From contig ONCH01000003.1 of assembly GCA_900316265.1 (NCBI GenBank), forward strand, positions 62,001 to 126,000: 64,000 nucleotides of DNA, written 5' to 3'. Shown here one piece after another: positions 48,873 through 56,881 of this stretch. The DNA comes from an uncultured Prevotellaceae bacterium. Lineage in GTDB: Bacteria; Bacteroidota; Bacteroidia; Bacteroidales; Bacteroidaceae. How positions within the stretch are numbered: position 1 is the first letter of the stretch; every line of letters starts with the position of its first letter. The notes below the pieces were generated by a model. That model ran no database searches. It had not been told where the DNA came from and saw only the letters and a list, made by a program, of their open reading frames with translations. The translations under genes were made by a program, and so were the position numbers.

Positions 48873-49715
48873 ATGAGTTCACTCATGAGACTAAATCTTA
48901 TTGTTTCGGTTGTGTTGTTGGCCGTTCTGACATCATGTGGCGGCAACAAAAGTGGACAGGCAACAGAGGAAGTACCTGCCGACTCTGCACTGAATGACTC
49001 CCTCCGTAATGACTCGCTGATGGCTGAGGACTATCCGATGCCCAAAGCAGCTGACGAGTTGTTTGATGACTTCGTCTATAACTTCGTTGTCAACCACAAG
49101 TTACAGATGGAGCGCATCCATTTCCCCCTGCCTTGTCAGAAAGACGGCAAAACGCAGAAACTGTCCCAGAAGGACTGGAAGTCGGAGCATTTCTTCATGC
49201 GCCAGGGCTATTATACGTTGCTCTTCGACAACGAGAAGCACATGGAGATTGTGAAGGATACATCGGTGAACCATGCGGTGGTGGAGAAAATCCATTTCGA
49301 CACCCAGTCGATAGAGCAGTTTGTCTTTGACCGCAAGCATGGCGCTTGGATGCTGACGCTGTTGCGTACCATCCCTATCACACGCGATATCAATGCCTCG
49401 TTCCTGACGTTCTATCATCAGTTCGCTAGCGATAAGGCGTTCCAGGAGAAGAGTCTGGCTAGTACTGTCCAGTTTGTGGGACCTGATCCTGATGACGACT
49501 TCAACATGATGGAGGGCATCATCACACCCGATACGTGGGAGGCCTTTGCACCGCAGTTGCCATCTAAGATGATATACAATATTATTTATGGTAAGCCTGA
49601 GCGTGAGGGGGATTCTAAGGTTTTCGTGATGCGTGGCATAGCCAATGGTCTGGAACTGGAAATGACCTTCAAGCGCAAGAATGGTGATTGGAAACTGACG
49701 AAACTGACTACATAA
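48873..49715 (+). CDS. DUF4348-type lipoprotein
   Basis: A 280-residue lipoprotein from ATG 48873 (an upstream TTG at 48855 is less likely). Residues 1-22 are a signal ending in VLLAVLTSCGG, with the lipid-modified cysteine. An acidic low-complexity stretch follows (about residues 30-60), then a domain with LFDDFVYNFVVNHKLQMERI and HFPLPCQKDGKTQKLSQKDW, which I associate with the DUF4348 family of Bacteroidales. The function is unknown. It precedes murB by 20 bases and probably forms an operon with it. Confidence 0.85.
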   Translation: MSSLMRLNLIVSVVLLAVLTSCGGNKSGQATEEVPADSALNDSLRNDSLMAEDYPMPKAADELFDDFVYNFVVNHKLQMERIHFPLPCQKDGKTQKLSQKDWKSEHFFMRQGYYTLLFDNEKHMEIVKDTSVNHAVVEKIHFDTQSIEQFVFDRKHGAWMLTLLRTIPITRDINASFLTFYHQFASDKAFQEKSLASTVQFVGPDPDDDFNMMEGIITPDTWEAFAPQLPSKMIYNIIYGKPEREGDSKVFVMRGIANGLELEMTFKRKNGDWKLTKLTT

Positions 49716-49735
49716 CGGTTAATGGTTATTGGTTA

Positions 49736-50734
49736 ATGGTTAACGAAGTTAATTATAGCTTGCTTCATCACAACACGTTTGGCATCGACGCTAAGTGTCG
49801 TCGGTTCTTGGAATATGTGTCTGTGGAAGAGGCACAGGAGATAGCCCGACAACTGCAGGAACCTTATCTGCTGATAGGTGCTGGCAGCAACCTGTTACTG
49901 ACGGGTGACTTTGATGGAACGGTGGTTCACTCTGCTGTAAAAGGAATTGAAAACCAGTCTGATAGCCGTATTCGTTGCGGCAGTGGTGAAACATGGGATG
50001 AGGTCGTGGCATGGTGTGTAGGCCACGGTCTATATGGTGCTGAGAATCTGTCGCTGATACCCGGTGAGGTAGGTGCCAGTGCTGTTCAGAATATCGGTGC
50101 CTATGGTGCTGAGGTGAAGGACTTGATAGCGTCTGTCGAGGCTGTGGAGATTGGTACAGGTCGCCTGTGCATCTTCTCTCGTGAGGAGTGTCAGTATGGC
50201 TATCGCGACAGTCGTTTCAAGCATGAGTGGAAGAATAAATATCTCATTACGCATGTTGTCTATCGACTGAAGACGGATGATGCCCAGCCATCGACGGAGT
50301 ATGGTAATATCCGTGCAGAACTGGACCGTAGGGGTATTCAGACACCTACGGCGGCAGAGCTCCGTGAGGTGGTCATTGCCATCCGCGAGGCGAAGTTGCC
50401 AGACCCGAAAGTAACGGGTAATGCAGGTAGTTTCTTTATGAACCCCGTGGTGAGTCGTGAGAAGTTTGAAGCGTTGCTGGCACAGTATCCGCAGATTCCA
50501 CATTATTATATAGATGAGCAGCACGAGAAGATTCCTGCCGGTTGGATGATTGACCAGTGTGGTTGGAAGGGAAAGTCGTTAGGCAGAGCCGGTGTACACG
50601 ATAAGCAGGCTCTGGTACTCGTCAACCGTGGCGGTGCTACGGGGCAGGAGATTGTCGACCTCTGCGAGGCTATCCGCAACGACGTTCGTGAGCGCTTCGG
50701 TATTGATATCCATCCAGAAGTGAACATTATATGA
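49736..50734 (+). CDS. murB: UDP-N-acetylenolpyruvoylglucosamine reductase
   Basis: Second committed step of peptidoglycan precursor synthesis. Start chosen at ATG 49736 (MVNEVNYSLLHHNTFGIDAK), because the frame upstream passes through intergenic repeats. FAD-binding and substrate motifs are YLLIGAGSNLLLTGDFDG, ENLSLIPGEVGASAVQNIGA and VTGNAGSFFMNPVVS (catalytic Ser), and the final Glu is in IHPEVNII. This is the type I form with about 332 residues. It overlaps the following metallo-hydrolase gene by 4 bases. Confidence 0.96.
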   Translation: MVNEVNYSLLHHNTFGIDAKCRRFLEYVSVEEAQEIARQLQEPYLLIGAGSNLLLTGDFDGTVVHSAVKGIENQSDSRIRCGSGETWDEVVAWCVGHGLYGAENLSLIPGEVGASAVQNIGAYGAEVKDLIASVEAVEIGTGRLCIFSREECQYGYRDSRFKHEWKNKYLITHVVYRLKTDDAQPSTEYGNIRAELDRRGIQTPTAAELREVVIAIREAKLPDPKVTGNAGSFFMNPVVSREKFEALLAQYPQIPHYYIDEQHEKIPAGWMIDQCGWKGKSLGRAGVHDKQALVLVNRGGATGQEIVDLCEAIRNDVRERFGIDIHPEVNII

Positions 50735-51489
50735 AGCTGACATTCTTAGGAACGGGAACATCGTGTGGCGTGCCGACTATCGGCTGTCAGTGTTATACGT
50801 GTAGCAGCACGGATGCGCACGACAAGCGCCTGCGCTGTTCGGCACTGATAGAAACGGAGTCCACGCGCATCCTGATAGACTGTGGTCCAGATTTCCGTCA
50901 GCAGATTATGTCCCAGCCGTTCCGCAAGATTGACGGCATCCTCATCACCCACGCCCACTACGACCACATGGGTGGCATGGACGATATCCGTCCATATTGC
51001 CAGTTTGGTGAAATTAATGTCTATGCCGACCCGATAGCTCGACAGGGAATGTTACAGATGCTGCCATACTGCTTTGCGGAGCACCGCTATCCGGGTGTGC
51101 CTGCCATCCAGTTGCACGAGATTCATAAGCACGAGGCCTTCCGCATTGGCGACCTCGACATCGTTCCCTTCGAAGTGATGCACCACGACCTGCCTATCCT
51201 CGGTTATCGCATCGGTCCACTGGCTTACATTACAGACATGAAGACCATCGACGAAAGCGAGATCCCCTATATCTTAGGTTGCAACACCCTCGTTGTCAAT
51301 GCCCTACGTCAGAAGCCCCACCACTCACACCAGACACTCGACGATGCTGTTGCCTTTGCCCGTAGGATAGGGGCCCGTCAGACGTGGCTCATTCATTCCA
51401 GTCACGACATCGGTCGTCATGCAGAGGTCAACGCCTCCTTGCCATCTGATATCCAGATGGCGTACGACGGACAAGTGATAGAAATCTGA
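50731..51489 (+). CDS. MBL-fold metallo-hydrolase (PhnP/RNase Z-like)
   Basis: A 252-residue metallo-beta-lactamase-fold enzyme. The metal motif is ILITHAHYDHMGGMDDIRPY (HxHxDH); further ligands are in VMHHDLPILGYRIG, AYITDMKTI and WLIHSSHDIGRH. The start MKLTFLGTGTSCGVPTIGCQ-CYTC with the CxC pair fits PhnP-like cyclic-phosphate phosphodiesterases, which have a structural zinc there. It is translated from the murB stop (ATGA overlap). A strong terminator follows. Confidence 0.9.
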   Translation: MKLTFLGTGTSCGVPTIGCQCYTCSSTDAHDKRLRCSALIETESTRILIDCGPDFRQQIMSQPFRKIDGILITHAHYDHMGGMDDIRPYCQFGEINVYADPIARQGMLQMLPYCFAEHRYPGVPAIQLHEIHKHEAFRIGDLDIVPFEVMHHDLPILGYRIGPLAYITDMKTIDESEIPYILGCNTLVVNALRQKPHHSHQTLDDAVAFARRIGARQTWLIHSSHDIGRHAEVNASLPSDIQMAYDGQVIEI

Positions 51490-51501
51490 TAAATTGTCAA
51501 T

Positions 51502-51529
51502 GAAGTAACCGACAGGGTTACTTCTTTTT
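51502..51529. terminator. Terminator after the metallo-hydrolase gene
   Basis: GAAGTAACC (51502-51510), loop GACAG, GGTTACTTC (51516-51524), then TTTTT. The converging gene's stop codon (51518-51520 on the minus strand) lies inside the right arm, so the hairpin also encodes the end of that gene. Confidence 0.85.
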
Positions 51530-51787
51530 CTTGCGGCGGCCAAATAGCCAGCCATAGGTGTTCATCAGTTTGCGTACCAATAGGAACGCATCAACAGCGG
51601 TGATGGCATTGCCGATGAGGTTGGCAATCAGTTCTCCTTTGGAGTTGGCTTTCTGGGGAACGAACAAGTCGCGCCATAGCGTTCCGATCTTCTCGGAATT
51701 ATCGCTCAACTGGGCCTTCAGCTCATCTTTGCGCAATGCAATATCTTCAAGGGTGTTGTATTGATTATTTTGCATGGCGATTGTCAA
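51518..51787 (-). CDS. Small hypothetical protein of the YtxH/holin operon
   Basis: An 89-residue protein, third gene of an operon with a holin-family-like and a YtxH-like gene. Its C-terminus (TYGWLFGRRKKKK) is basic; the middle (LVPQKANSKGELIANLIGNA) has a weak amphipathic helix with GNAITAVDAFLLVRKLM that might touch the membrane. No named family is recognised with certainty. Its start is at 51787 directly after the stop of the holin-like gene. Confidence 0.8.
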   Translation of the reverse strand: MTIAMQNNQYNTLEDIALRKDELKAQLSDNSEKIGTLWRDLFVPQKANSKGELIANLIGNAITAVDAFLLVRKLMNTYGWLFGRRKKKK

Positions 51788-52135
51788 TTAATTTAATAAG
51801 GTGTTAGCCAGAAAGCGTACCAGAGGTTGCTCAATCCACTGTTTGCGGAAGACGCAAACAAGAACGAGCAAGCAAAGGAAAACCAATGCTACCAGGAAGA
51901 AGGCCAGGCCATGCCCCGTGAGTGGAGCAAGCCAATAGACCAGCGCGAAGGTGAGGTAGAAGAGTACGGCAACGCCCAGGATGACGAAGACAATGGCCAC
52001 CGTCAGGGCAGTTACTAACTTGACAATCTTCTCAATAACGTTGAGCTCCAGATATTCCTTCTGGAGTCCAACGTATTGTTTCAGCGCTTCGACGAGCTCT
52101 GCGATAGACGCTACATTTTTGTCGCTAGACAACAT
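51788..52135 (-). CDS. Phage-holin-family-like membrane protein (DUF1469 type)
   Basis: A 115-residue protein with two strong membrane segments, at about residues 45-67 (TALTVAIVFVILGVAVLFYL) and 75-98 (LTGHGLAFFLVALVFLCLLVL), and an N-terminal cytoplasmic amphipathic helix. This is the layout of the putative Actinobacterial holin-X/phage holin family, which is chromosomal and usually associated with YtxH genes in Bacteroidetes. It is probably an envelope stress protein rather than a lysis protein. Confidence 0.85.
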   Translation of the reverse strand: MLSSDKNVASIAELVEALKQYVGLQKEYLELNVIEKIVKLVTALTVAIVFVILGVAVLFYLTFALVYWLAPLTGHGLAFFLVALVFLCLLVLVCVFRKQWIEQPLVRFLANTLLN

Positions 52136-52150
52136 TGTAGTAGGGAATTG

Positions 52151-52363
52151 TTATGCTTCAGGAGCTACGTCCTCAATATCGTCAACGAAGTTGTTTACTT
52201 CCTTGCGACTCAACTTAATGTTGTGCTTCTTGAGGAAGTCTTCTACAGTGTCAGAAATTTTCTCACGAGTGTCTGAACCCTTTTCAGGGGCAACCAGCAA
52301 ACCAATAACGGCACCAGCAAGAGCTCCGCCCAAGAATGCGCCTAAAAAACCTAAACTTCTCAT
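52151..52363 (-). CDS. YtxH domain protein
   Basis: A 70-residue protein. The N-terminal glycine-rich membrane helix FLGAFLGGALAGAVIGLLVA is followed by PEKGSDTREKISDTVEDFLK, the KGxxTRxxI pattern of YtxH/general-stress proteins. It is the first gene of a three-gene unit with a strong promoter directly upstream (52404-52435). Its function in stress is inferred from family knowledge. Confidence 0.92.
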   Translation of the reverse strand: MRSLGFLGAFLGGALAGAVIGLLVAPEKGSDTREKISDTVEDFLKKHNIKLSRKEVNNFVDDIEDVAPEA

Positions 52364-52403
52364 AATACTTCGTTTTAATTATTAAAAAATGTCTTTCTGC
52401 TGG

Positions 52404-52435
52404 CAAATATACGTAAAGTTTTTGAAATTAACAAA
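52404..52435 (-). promoter_or_regulatory. Promoter of the YtxH operon
   Basis: On the minus strand: TTTG (52432-52435), 20 bases, TATATTTG (52404-52411). This is the best match to the Bacteroidetes consensus in the window. Confidence 0.85.
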
Positions 52436-52475
52436 CTTTATGCAGGATTTTTAGTCAATTTTGCGCGATATTTTG

Positions 52476-52483
52476 TAATTTCG
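52476..52483 (+). promoter_or_regulatory. -7 box of the SPOR protein gene
   Basis: TAATTTCG, one mismatch from TAnnTTTG, 56 bases before the start codon at 52539. The -33 region is weak. Confidence 0.5.
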
Positions 52484-52538
52484 CAAAAAATTATTCAGAA
52501 TAATCAAGTTTAATACAAGTAATACAACTCAAGAAAGT

Positions 52539-53060
52539 ATGAAAAAGTACACATTGTTATGTGCAGCGCTGTGCGCAGCTATGTTATTTACAGGATGTAA
52601 GTCAAGTGAGAGCGCCTACAAGCAGGCTTATCTGAAAGCTAAGCAGCAGGAGGAACTTCAGCAGAAGCAGGAAGCAGAGGCTCAGGCTGCAGCAGCTAAG
52701 CAAGAAGCAGAGAATAACGTTGTTGTTCCCATGGAAGAGAAACCCGTTACCCAGACCCAGGTGGTTGACAATGCTGACAACGTTCCTGTTCGTCAGGAGA
52801 CCGTTTCTGTTGTTGCCGGTGCTGGTCTGAAGAACTTCAGCGTTGTTGTTGGTTCTTTCTCTCTGAAGGCTAACGCCGAGGGCTTGCAGCAGACACTGAA
52901 ATCACAGGGCTATAACGCACAGGTTGTTGTCAACAACCAAGTGAGTCCCGCTATGTATCGTGTGGTAGCTACCACCTTCGATACCAAGGGTGAGGCTGCT
53001 GCCAGCCGTAATGCTCTGCAGGAGAAATACCCTGGTGCTTGGCTGCTTTACGCAAAATAA
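52539..53060 (+). CDS. SPOR-domain lipoprotein
   Basis: A 173-residue envelope lipoprotein. The signal ends in LCAAMLFTGCKSSES (lipobox TGC). Residues about 30-65 are an Ala/Glu/Gln-rich helical linker (QQEELQQKQEAEAQAAAAKQ). Residues about 100-173 form a SPOR domain (NFSVVVGSFSLKANAEGLQQ, YRVVATTFDTKGEAAASRNA), which binds denuded septal peptidoglycan. It may assist division. Same strand as ruvX, which begins at the next base. Confidence 0.92.
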   Translation: MKKYTLLCAALCAAMLFTGCKSSESAYKQAYLKAKQQEELQQKQEAEAQAAAAKQEAENNVVVPMEEKPVTQTQVVDNADNVPVRQETVSVVAGAGLKNFSVVVGSFSLKANAEGLQQTLKSQGYNAQVVVNNQVSPAMYRVVATTFDTKGEAAASRNALQEKYPGAWLLYAK

Positions 53061-53483
53061 TTGATAGTGGCCCGAATCTTATCAATAGACTACGGAAAGA
53101 AACGTACGGGATTAGCAGTTACTGACCCACTGCAAATTATTGCCAGTGGGTTAGCTACTGTTTCCACGTCAGAGCTGTTTGACTATCTGAAGCAGTATAT
53201 TGACAAGGAACCCGTTGAGCGCATTGTGATTGGTGAACCGCGCCAGCCCAATGGTCAGCCCAGTGAGAATCTGGCACGTGTACAGCAGTTTGTCAACCGT
53301 TGGCGTAAGGCGATGCCACAGATTCCCATTGAATACTATGATGAACGCTTCACATCTGTGTTGGCTCATCAGGCAATGATCGATGGAGGCTTGCGCAAGA
53401 AAGTCCGTCAGGACAAGGCACTGGTCGATGAAATCAGTGCGACGATTATTCTGGAGGACTATATGCGTTCCCGTAAATTGTAA
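53061..53483 (+). CDS. ruvX: Holliday junction resolvase-like / pre-16S rRNA nuclease
   Basis: YqgF-type RNase H-fold nuclease, 140 residues. Motifs are RILSIDYGKKRTGLAVTDPL (first Asp), VERIVIGEPRQPNGQPSE, YYDERFTSVLAHQAM (DERxTS) and KALVDEISATIILEDYM (last Asp). It matures 16S rRNA in E. coli. The start is non-ATG: TTG 53061 or GTG 53067, directly after the SPOR gene stop. It is followed after 23 bases of AAATTGTAAATTG repeats by def. Confidence 0.95.
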   Translation: MIVARILSIDYGKKRTGLAVTDPLQIIASGLATVSTSELFDYLKQYIDKEPVERIVIGEPRQPNGQPSENLARVQQFVNRWRKAMPQIPIEYYDERFTSVLAHQAMIDGGLRKKVRQDKALVDEISATIILEDYMRSRKL

Positions 53484-53506
53484 AATTGTAAATTGTCAAA
53501 TAGTAA

Positions 53507-54070
53507 ATGATTTTACCTATTTATATATTAGGACAACCTGTATTGAGAAAAGTGGCTGAAGATATTCCTGCCGACTATCCCAATCTGGATGAGTTTCTGA
53601 AAGACATGTGGGACACACTGGCAGAGAGCGAAGGTATTGGTCTTGCTGCTCCTCAGGTGGGTAAGTCTATCCGTGTGGTTGTCATCGACCTCGACGTGTT
53701 GAGCGATGATATGCCGGAATACAAGGACTTCCGTCATGTGTATATTAACCCACATATTGTTGAATACGACGATAGCGAGACAGACTCTTTAGAAGAAGGT
53801 TGTCTGTCGTTGCCTGCTATTCATGAGAAGGTGACGCGTCCCAAGCGCATCCATGTGCAGTGGCTCGACGAGAAGATGCAGCCTCATGATGAGTGGGTAG
53901 AGGGTTATCTGGCCCGTGTCATGCAGCATGAGTTCGACCACTTGGAGGGTAAGGTATTTACAGACCGTGTCTCTCCACTGCGCAAGCAGTTGATCAAGAA
54001 CAAGCTGAAGGCACTGCTTCAGGGTCGTTACCGTTGTGGCTACAAGACTAAAGCTGCTCCCCACAAATAA
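53507..54070 (+). CDS. def: Peptide deformylase
   Basis: Removes the formyl group from nascent proteins. All three motifs are present: GIGLAAPQVGKS, EEGCLSLPAIHEKV (metal Cys) and RVMQHEFDHLEGKVFTD (HExxH). The 187-residue length is normal, and the basic tail (RCGYKTKAAPHK) is typical of the phylum. It is part of a likely operon with ruvX and the TPR protein gene. Confidence 0.97.
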   Translation: MILPIYILGQPVLRKVAEDIPADYPNLDEFLKDMWDTLAESEGIGLAAPQVGKSIRVVVIDLDVLSDDMPEYKDFRHVYINPHIVEYDDSETDSLEEGCLSLPAIHEKVTRPKRIHVQWLDEKMQPHDEWVEGYLARVMQHEFDHLEGKVFTDRVSPLRKQLIKNKLKALLQGRYRCGYKTKAAPHK

Positions 54071-54094
54071 GGCGAAACAGAGAATGATTACTTG

Positions 54095-56044
54095 ATGGTT
54101 AGAAAGATTGTTTTCATTTTGTTGTTTTCCCCCCTGTCGTTATGGGCTCAGTACAATACCGACAGACTGGTGATGATAGGGCGCTCGGCACTCTATTATG
54201 AAGACTATGTGCTTTCTATCCAGTACTTCAATCAAGCTATCTCTGCAAAGCCCTATCTCTTTGAACCTTGGTACTACCGAGCCATTGCCAAGTATTACCT
54301 CGACGACTATGCTGGGGCTGAGAACGACTGTTCGGAGGCCATTCGCCGTAATCCTTATGTAGTGGGTATCTATGAGTTGCGTGGACTCTGCCGTATTCAG
54401 CAGAAGAACTATGAGGATGCCATCAAAGACTATAACCAGGCACTACGCTACGAACCGGAGGGTATGAACCTCTGGCATAACCGTGCACTCTGCCGTATCC
54501 AGCAGAAGGACTACGACAAGGCACTGGCAGAAATTGATACAATGGCTCAGCGCTGGAGTACCAATGCGCGTGTCTATGCCATGCAGTCGGAGGCTTATCT
54601 CCTACAGAAAGACACCACCAAGGCCATTGCCTCGTTAGAGAAGAGTCTGGAGTTGGATGCGTATAATGGTAATACGTGGGCTATGCGCTCGATGATTAGT
54701 CTTGCCCGCGAGGAATGGAAAGAGAGTGAGGGCTATCTCGACAAAGCCATCCACCTGCTGCCTAAGCAAGGTGGCCTGTATATCAACCGCGCCTTGGCAC
54801 GTGTGAATCAGAATAACCTGCGTGGTGCGATGGCCGACTATGATATGGCTCTTGACTTCGAACCCAACAACTTTCTGGGACACTATAACCGTGGACTGCT
54901 CCGTGCACAGGTGGGTGACGACAACCGTGCCATCACTGACTTCGACTTTGTATTGAAGATGGAACCCGACAACCTGATGGCACTCTACAACCGTGCTTTA
55001 CTGTTGGAGAAAACGGGTGACCCCAGAGGGGCAATCCGTGACTATAGCAAGGTCATTGACGAATATCCGAATTTCTGGACTGGTCTGCACCAGCGTGCCC
55101 AATGCTATCGCAGTCTGGGTATGACCAAGCAGGCTGAACAGGATGAGTTCCGTATCCTAAAGGCACAAATCAACAAGCGCTTCGGTAAACAGCCTAGACT
55201 TTCGAAGAACCACATGCGTAAGCGTAGCGACGAGGATATCGAGAAGTATAACCAGCTGGCTGTTGCTGACGAGCAGGAGATGGAACACGAATACCAGAGC
55301 GACTATCGTGGACGTGTGCAGAACCGCAAGGTGGGGATGGACTATCTGCCGATGTATGCACTGTCAACAGAGAAATATCAGCATGCCGTCAAATATTATG
55401 TGCCTTACAACCGTCAGGTTGAAAAGCTCAATGCCCAACTGCCTGTAGGCAGTCAGATTAATATCATCTGCAACCAGAGTACGCTGAGCGAGGCTTCCAT
55501 GCGTCGATACTTCAACCGTATCGATAGTCTGACGCAACAGATTGGTCGACAGTCTAATGAGCAGCAGGTGCTGATTATTCTTTTGCAGCGTGCCATAGCC
55601 TATAGTGTTATCCAGAACTACGATGCGGCCATTGATGATCTCACGACGTACATTCTTAGCGATTCCCTCTCGGCTGTTGCCTATTGGCAGCGAGCTGTCT
55701 GTCAGTCGCGTCTGAATGCGTTCAATGCCTCACAAGGTACTGATGTCAAACTGCAGACAGCCCGTGTGTTAGCTGACCTCTGTCAGGCTATCCGTCTGGA
55801 TGAGTCAGCTTATCTCTATTACAATCGTGGCAATGTACATGCCCAGCGTGCCGACTATGTCCATGCTATAGATGACTATACCAAAGCCATAGCCTTAGAC
55901 CAGAATCTGGCTGAGGCATACTATAATCGTGGCTTGGCACATCTGGCTCTGAAACACCAACAGGAGAGTGTTGCCGACCTCTCAAAGGCTGGCGAACTGG
56001 GACTCTATCAAGCTTACAGTATTATCAAACAGTCGCGCAAATAA
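54095..56044 (+). CDS. Tetratricopeptide-repeat protein (secreted)
   Basis: A 649-residue protein with a signal peptide (MVRKIVFILLFSPLSLWAQ, cleavage after WAQ) and about 10 to 12 TPR motifs, in two blocks (about residues 25-320 and 490-640). Typical units are DYAGAENDCSEAIRRNPYVV and NLWHNRALCRIQQKDYDKAL. A charged non-TPR linker (KNHMRKRSDEDIEKYNQLAV) separates the blocks. It is probably a periplasmic or surface scaffold; partners are unknown. ATG 54095 is preferred over TTG 54092. It is the last gene before a strand switch. Confidence 0.92.
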   Translation: MVRKIVFILLFSPLSLWAQYNTDRLVMIGRSALYYEDYVLSIQYFNQAISAKPYLFEPWYYRAIAKYYLDDYAGAENDCSEAIRRNPYVVGIYELRGLCRIQQKNYEDAIKDYNQALRYEPEGMNLWHNRALCRIQQKDYDKALAEIDTMAQRWSTNARVYAMQSEAYLLQKDTTKAIASLEKSLELDAYNGNTWAMRSMISLAREEWKESEGYLDKAIHLLPKQGGLYINRALARVNQNNLRGAMADYDMALDFEPNNFLGHYNRGLLRAQVGDDNRAITDFDFVLKMEPDNLMALYNRALLLEKTGDPRGAIRDYSKVIDEYPNFWTGLHQRAQCYRSLGMTKQAEQDEFRILKAQINKRFGKQPRLSKNHMRKRSDEDIEKYNQLAVADEQEMEHEYQSDYRGRVQNRKVGMDYLPMYALSTEKYQHAVKYYVPYNRQVEKLNAQLPVGSQINIICNQSTLSEASMRRYFNRIDSLTQQIGRQSNEQQVLIILLQRAIAYSVIQNYDAAIDDLTTYILSDSLSAVAYWQRAVCQSRLNAFNASQGTDVKLQTARVLADLCQAIRLDESAYLYYNRGNVHAQRADYVHAIDDYTKAIALDQNLAEAYYNRGLAHLALKHQQESVADLSKAGELGLYQAYSIIKQSRK

Positions 56045-56059
56045 TTGCTGGGTGCCTGT

Positions 56060-56881
56060 TTACACTTTCAATCGCACGTAACTACGGTCATCGAATGAGT
56101 TGAAGTCGGGATGAAAGCCTTTTGTGGCCTGGAAAGTTCCGATGTTCAACGGGTCTTCCTCACGTTGCTTCTGGAGTTGCTGTTCACTTTCTGCAAGGGT
56201 GGAACAGAGCACAGGGTAGCCATCGCTGGCCAGCACTATTTCCCAAGGACGGAAATCAAGGGAGATGATGCGAACGTGGTGTCTATCAATGGGGAAACCA
56301 TCGATGACACTATAGGTGATGTTCTGCTGGCGCATGGTTTCCAGCATGTGGGGAATGATGACGGGACGGGCAATATCATTGCGTAGCAGTTCATCGACAG
56401 TCATTCCTTCAGCAAACAGACGCTGAACCTCCTTGGCACGCATAGCTGCCAGTTCTGCCTCCGCAGGTTTGGGGTTGTCAAAGAGTTCTCCGTTAATCAG
56501 ACACTGACAATCGCCAATCATCCATACCTCCCTATTCAGCCGACTGAAGATGACTGCCGAACAGGTCAGACGGTCTTCCGGATGCTCTGCCAGTCGCTGG
56601 AGCATTGACTTTTTATAATGCTTACGAATATATGCCGTCACGCCACGCATGAACTCCTCACTGCTTGTCGTCTTCGGCATGCGACGAATATAGCGCGACA
56701 CCAGCATCATGGCATGGCGCCCATTGCTGTGTAACCAACTGTGACGGTAGTCGCTCTTTGACGTGCTGCCATCAATGACAGCCACGAAATCATCGGTGAC
56801 GACGATGCCGTCCTCGCTTTTCTTCTTGGGGTTCTTGGCGACGACGCTCTTTTCTATAATCTGCATGTGGACAAAGTTCAT
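56060..56881 (-). CDS. PP2C-like phosphatase-fold protein
   Basis: A 273-residue protein with a reduced set of PPM phosphatase motifs: DDFVAVIDGSTSKSDYRHSW (metal Asp-Gly), WMIGDCQCLINGEL (Gly-Asp), IVLASDGYPVLC (Asp-Gly) and NSFDDRSYVRLKV (Asp-Asp at the end). It may dephosphorylate Ser/Thr or be a pseudophosphatase. Its 5' part overlaps the 3' end of the YgiQ gene by up to 92 bases (start at 56881; Met at 56866 gives an overlap of 77). Confidence 0.7.
   Translation of the reverse strand: MNFVHMQIIEKSVVAKNPKKKSEDGIVVTDDFVAVIDGSTSKSDYRHSWLHSNGRHAMMLVSRYIRRMPKTTSSEEFMRGVTAYIRKHYKKSMLQRLAEHPEDRLTCSAVIFSRLNREVWMIGDCQCLINGELFDNPKPAEAELAAMRAKEVQRLFAEGMTVDELLRNDIARPVIIPHMLETMRQQNITYSVIDGFPIDRHHVRIISLDFRPWEIVLASDGYPVLCSTLAESEQQLQKQREEDPLNIGTFQATKGFHPDFNSFDDRSYVRLKV

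Noticed and set aside
51788-52135. Holin-family gene as a sign of a prophage
   Set aside because: No other phage gene is near; the holin-like/YtxH set is a common chromosomal envelope operon in Bacteroidetes.
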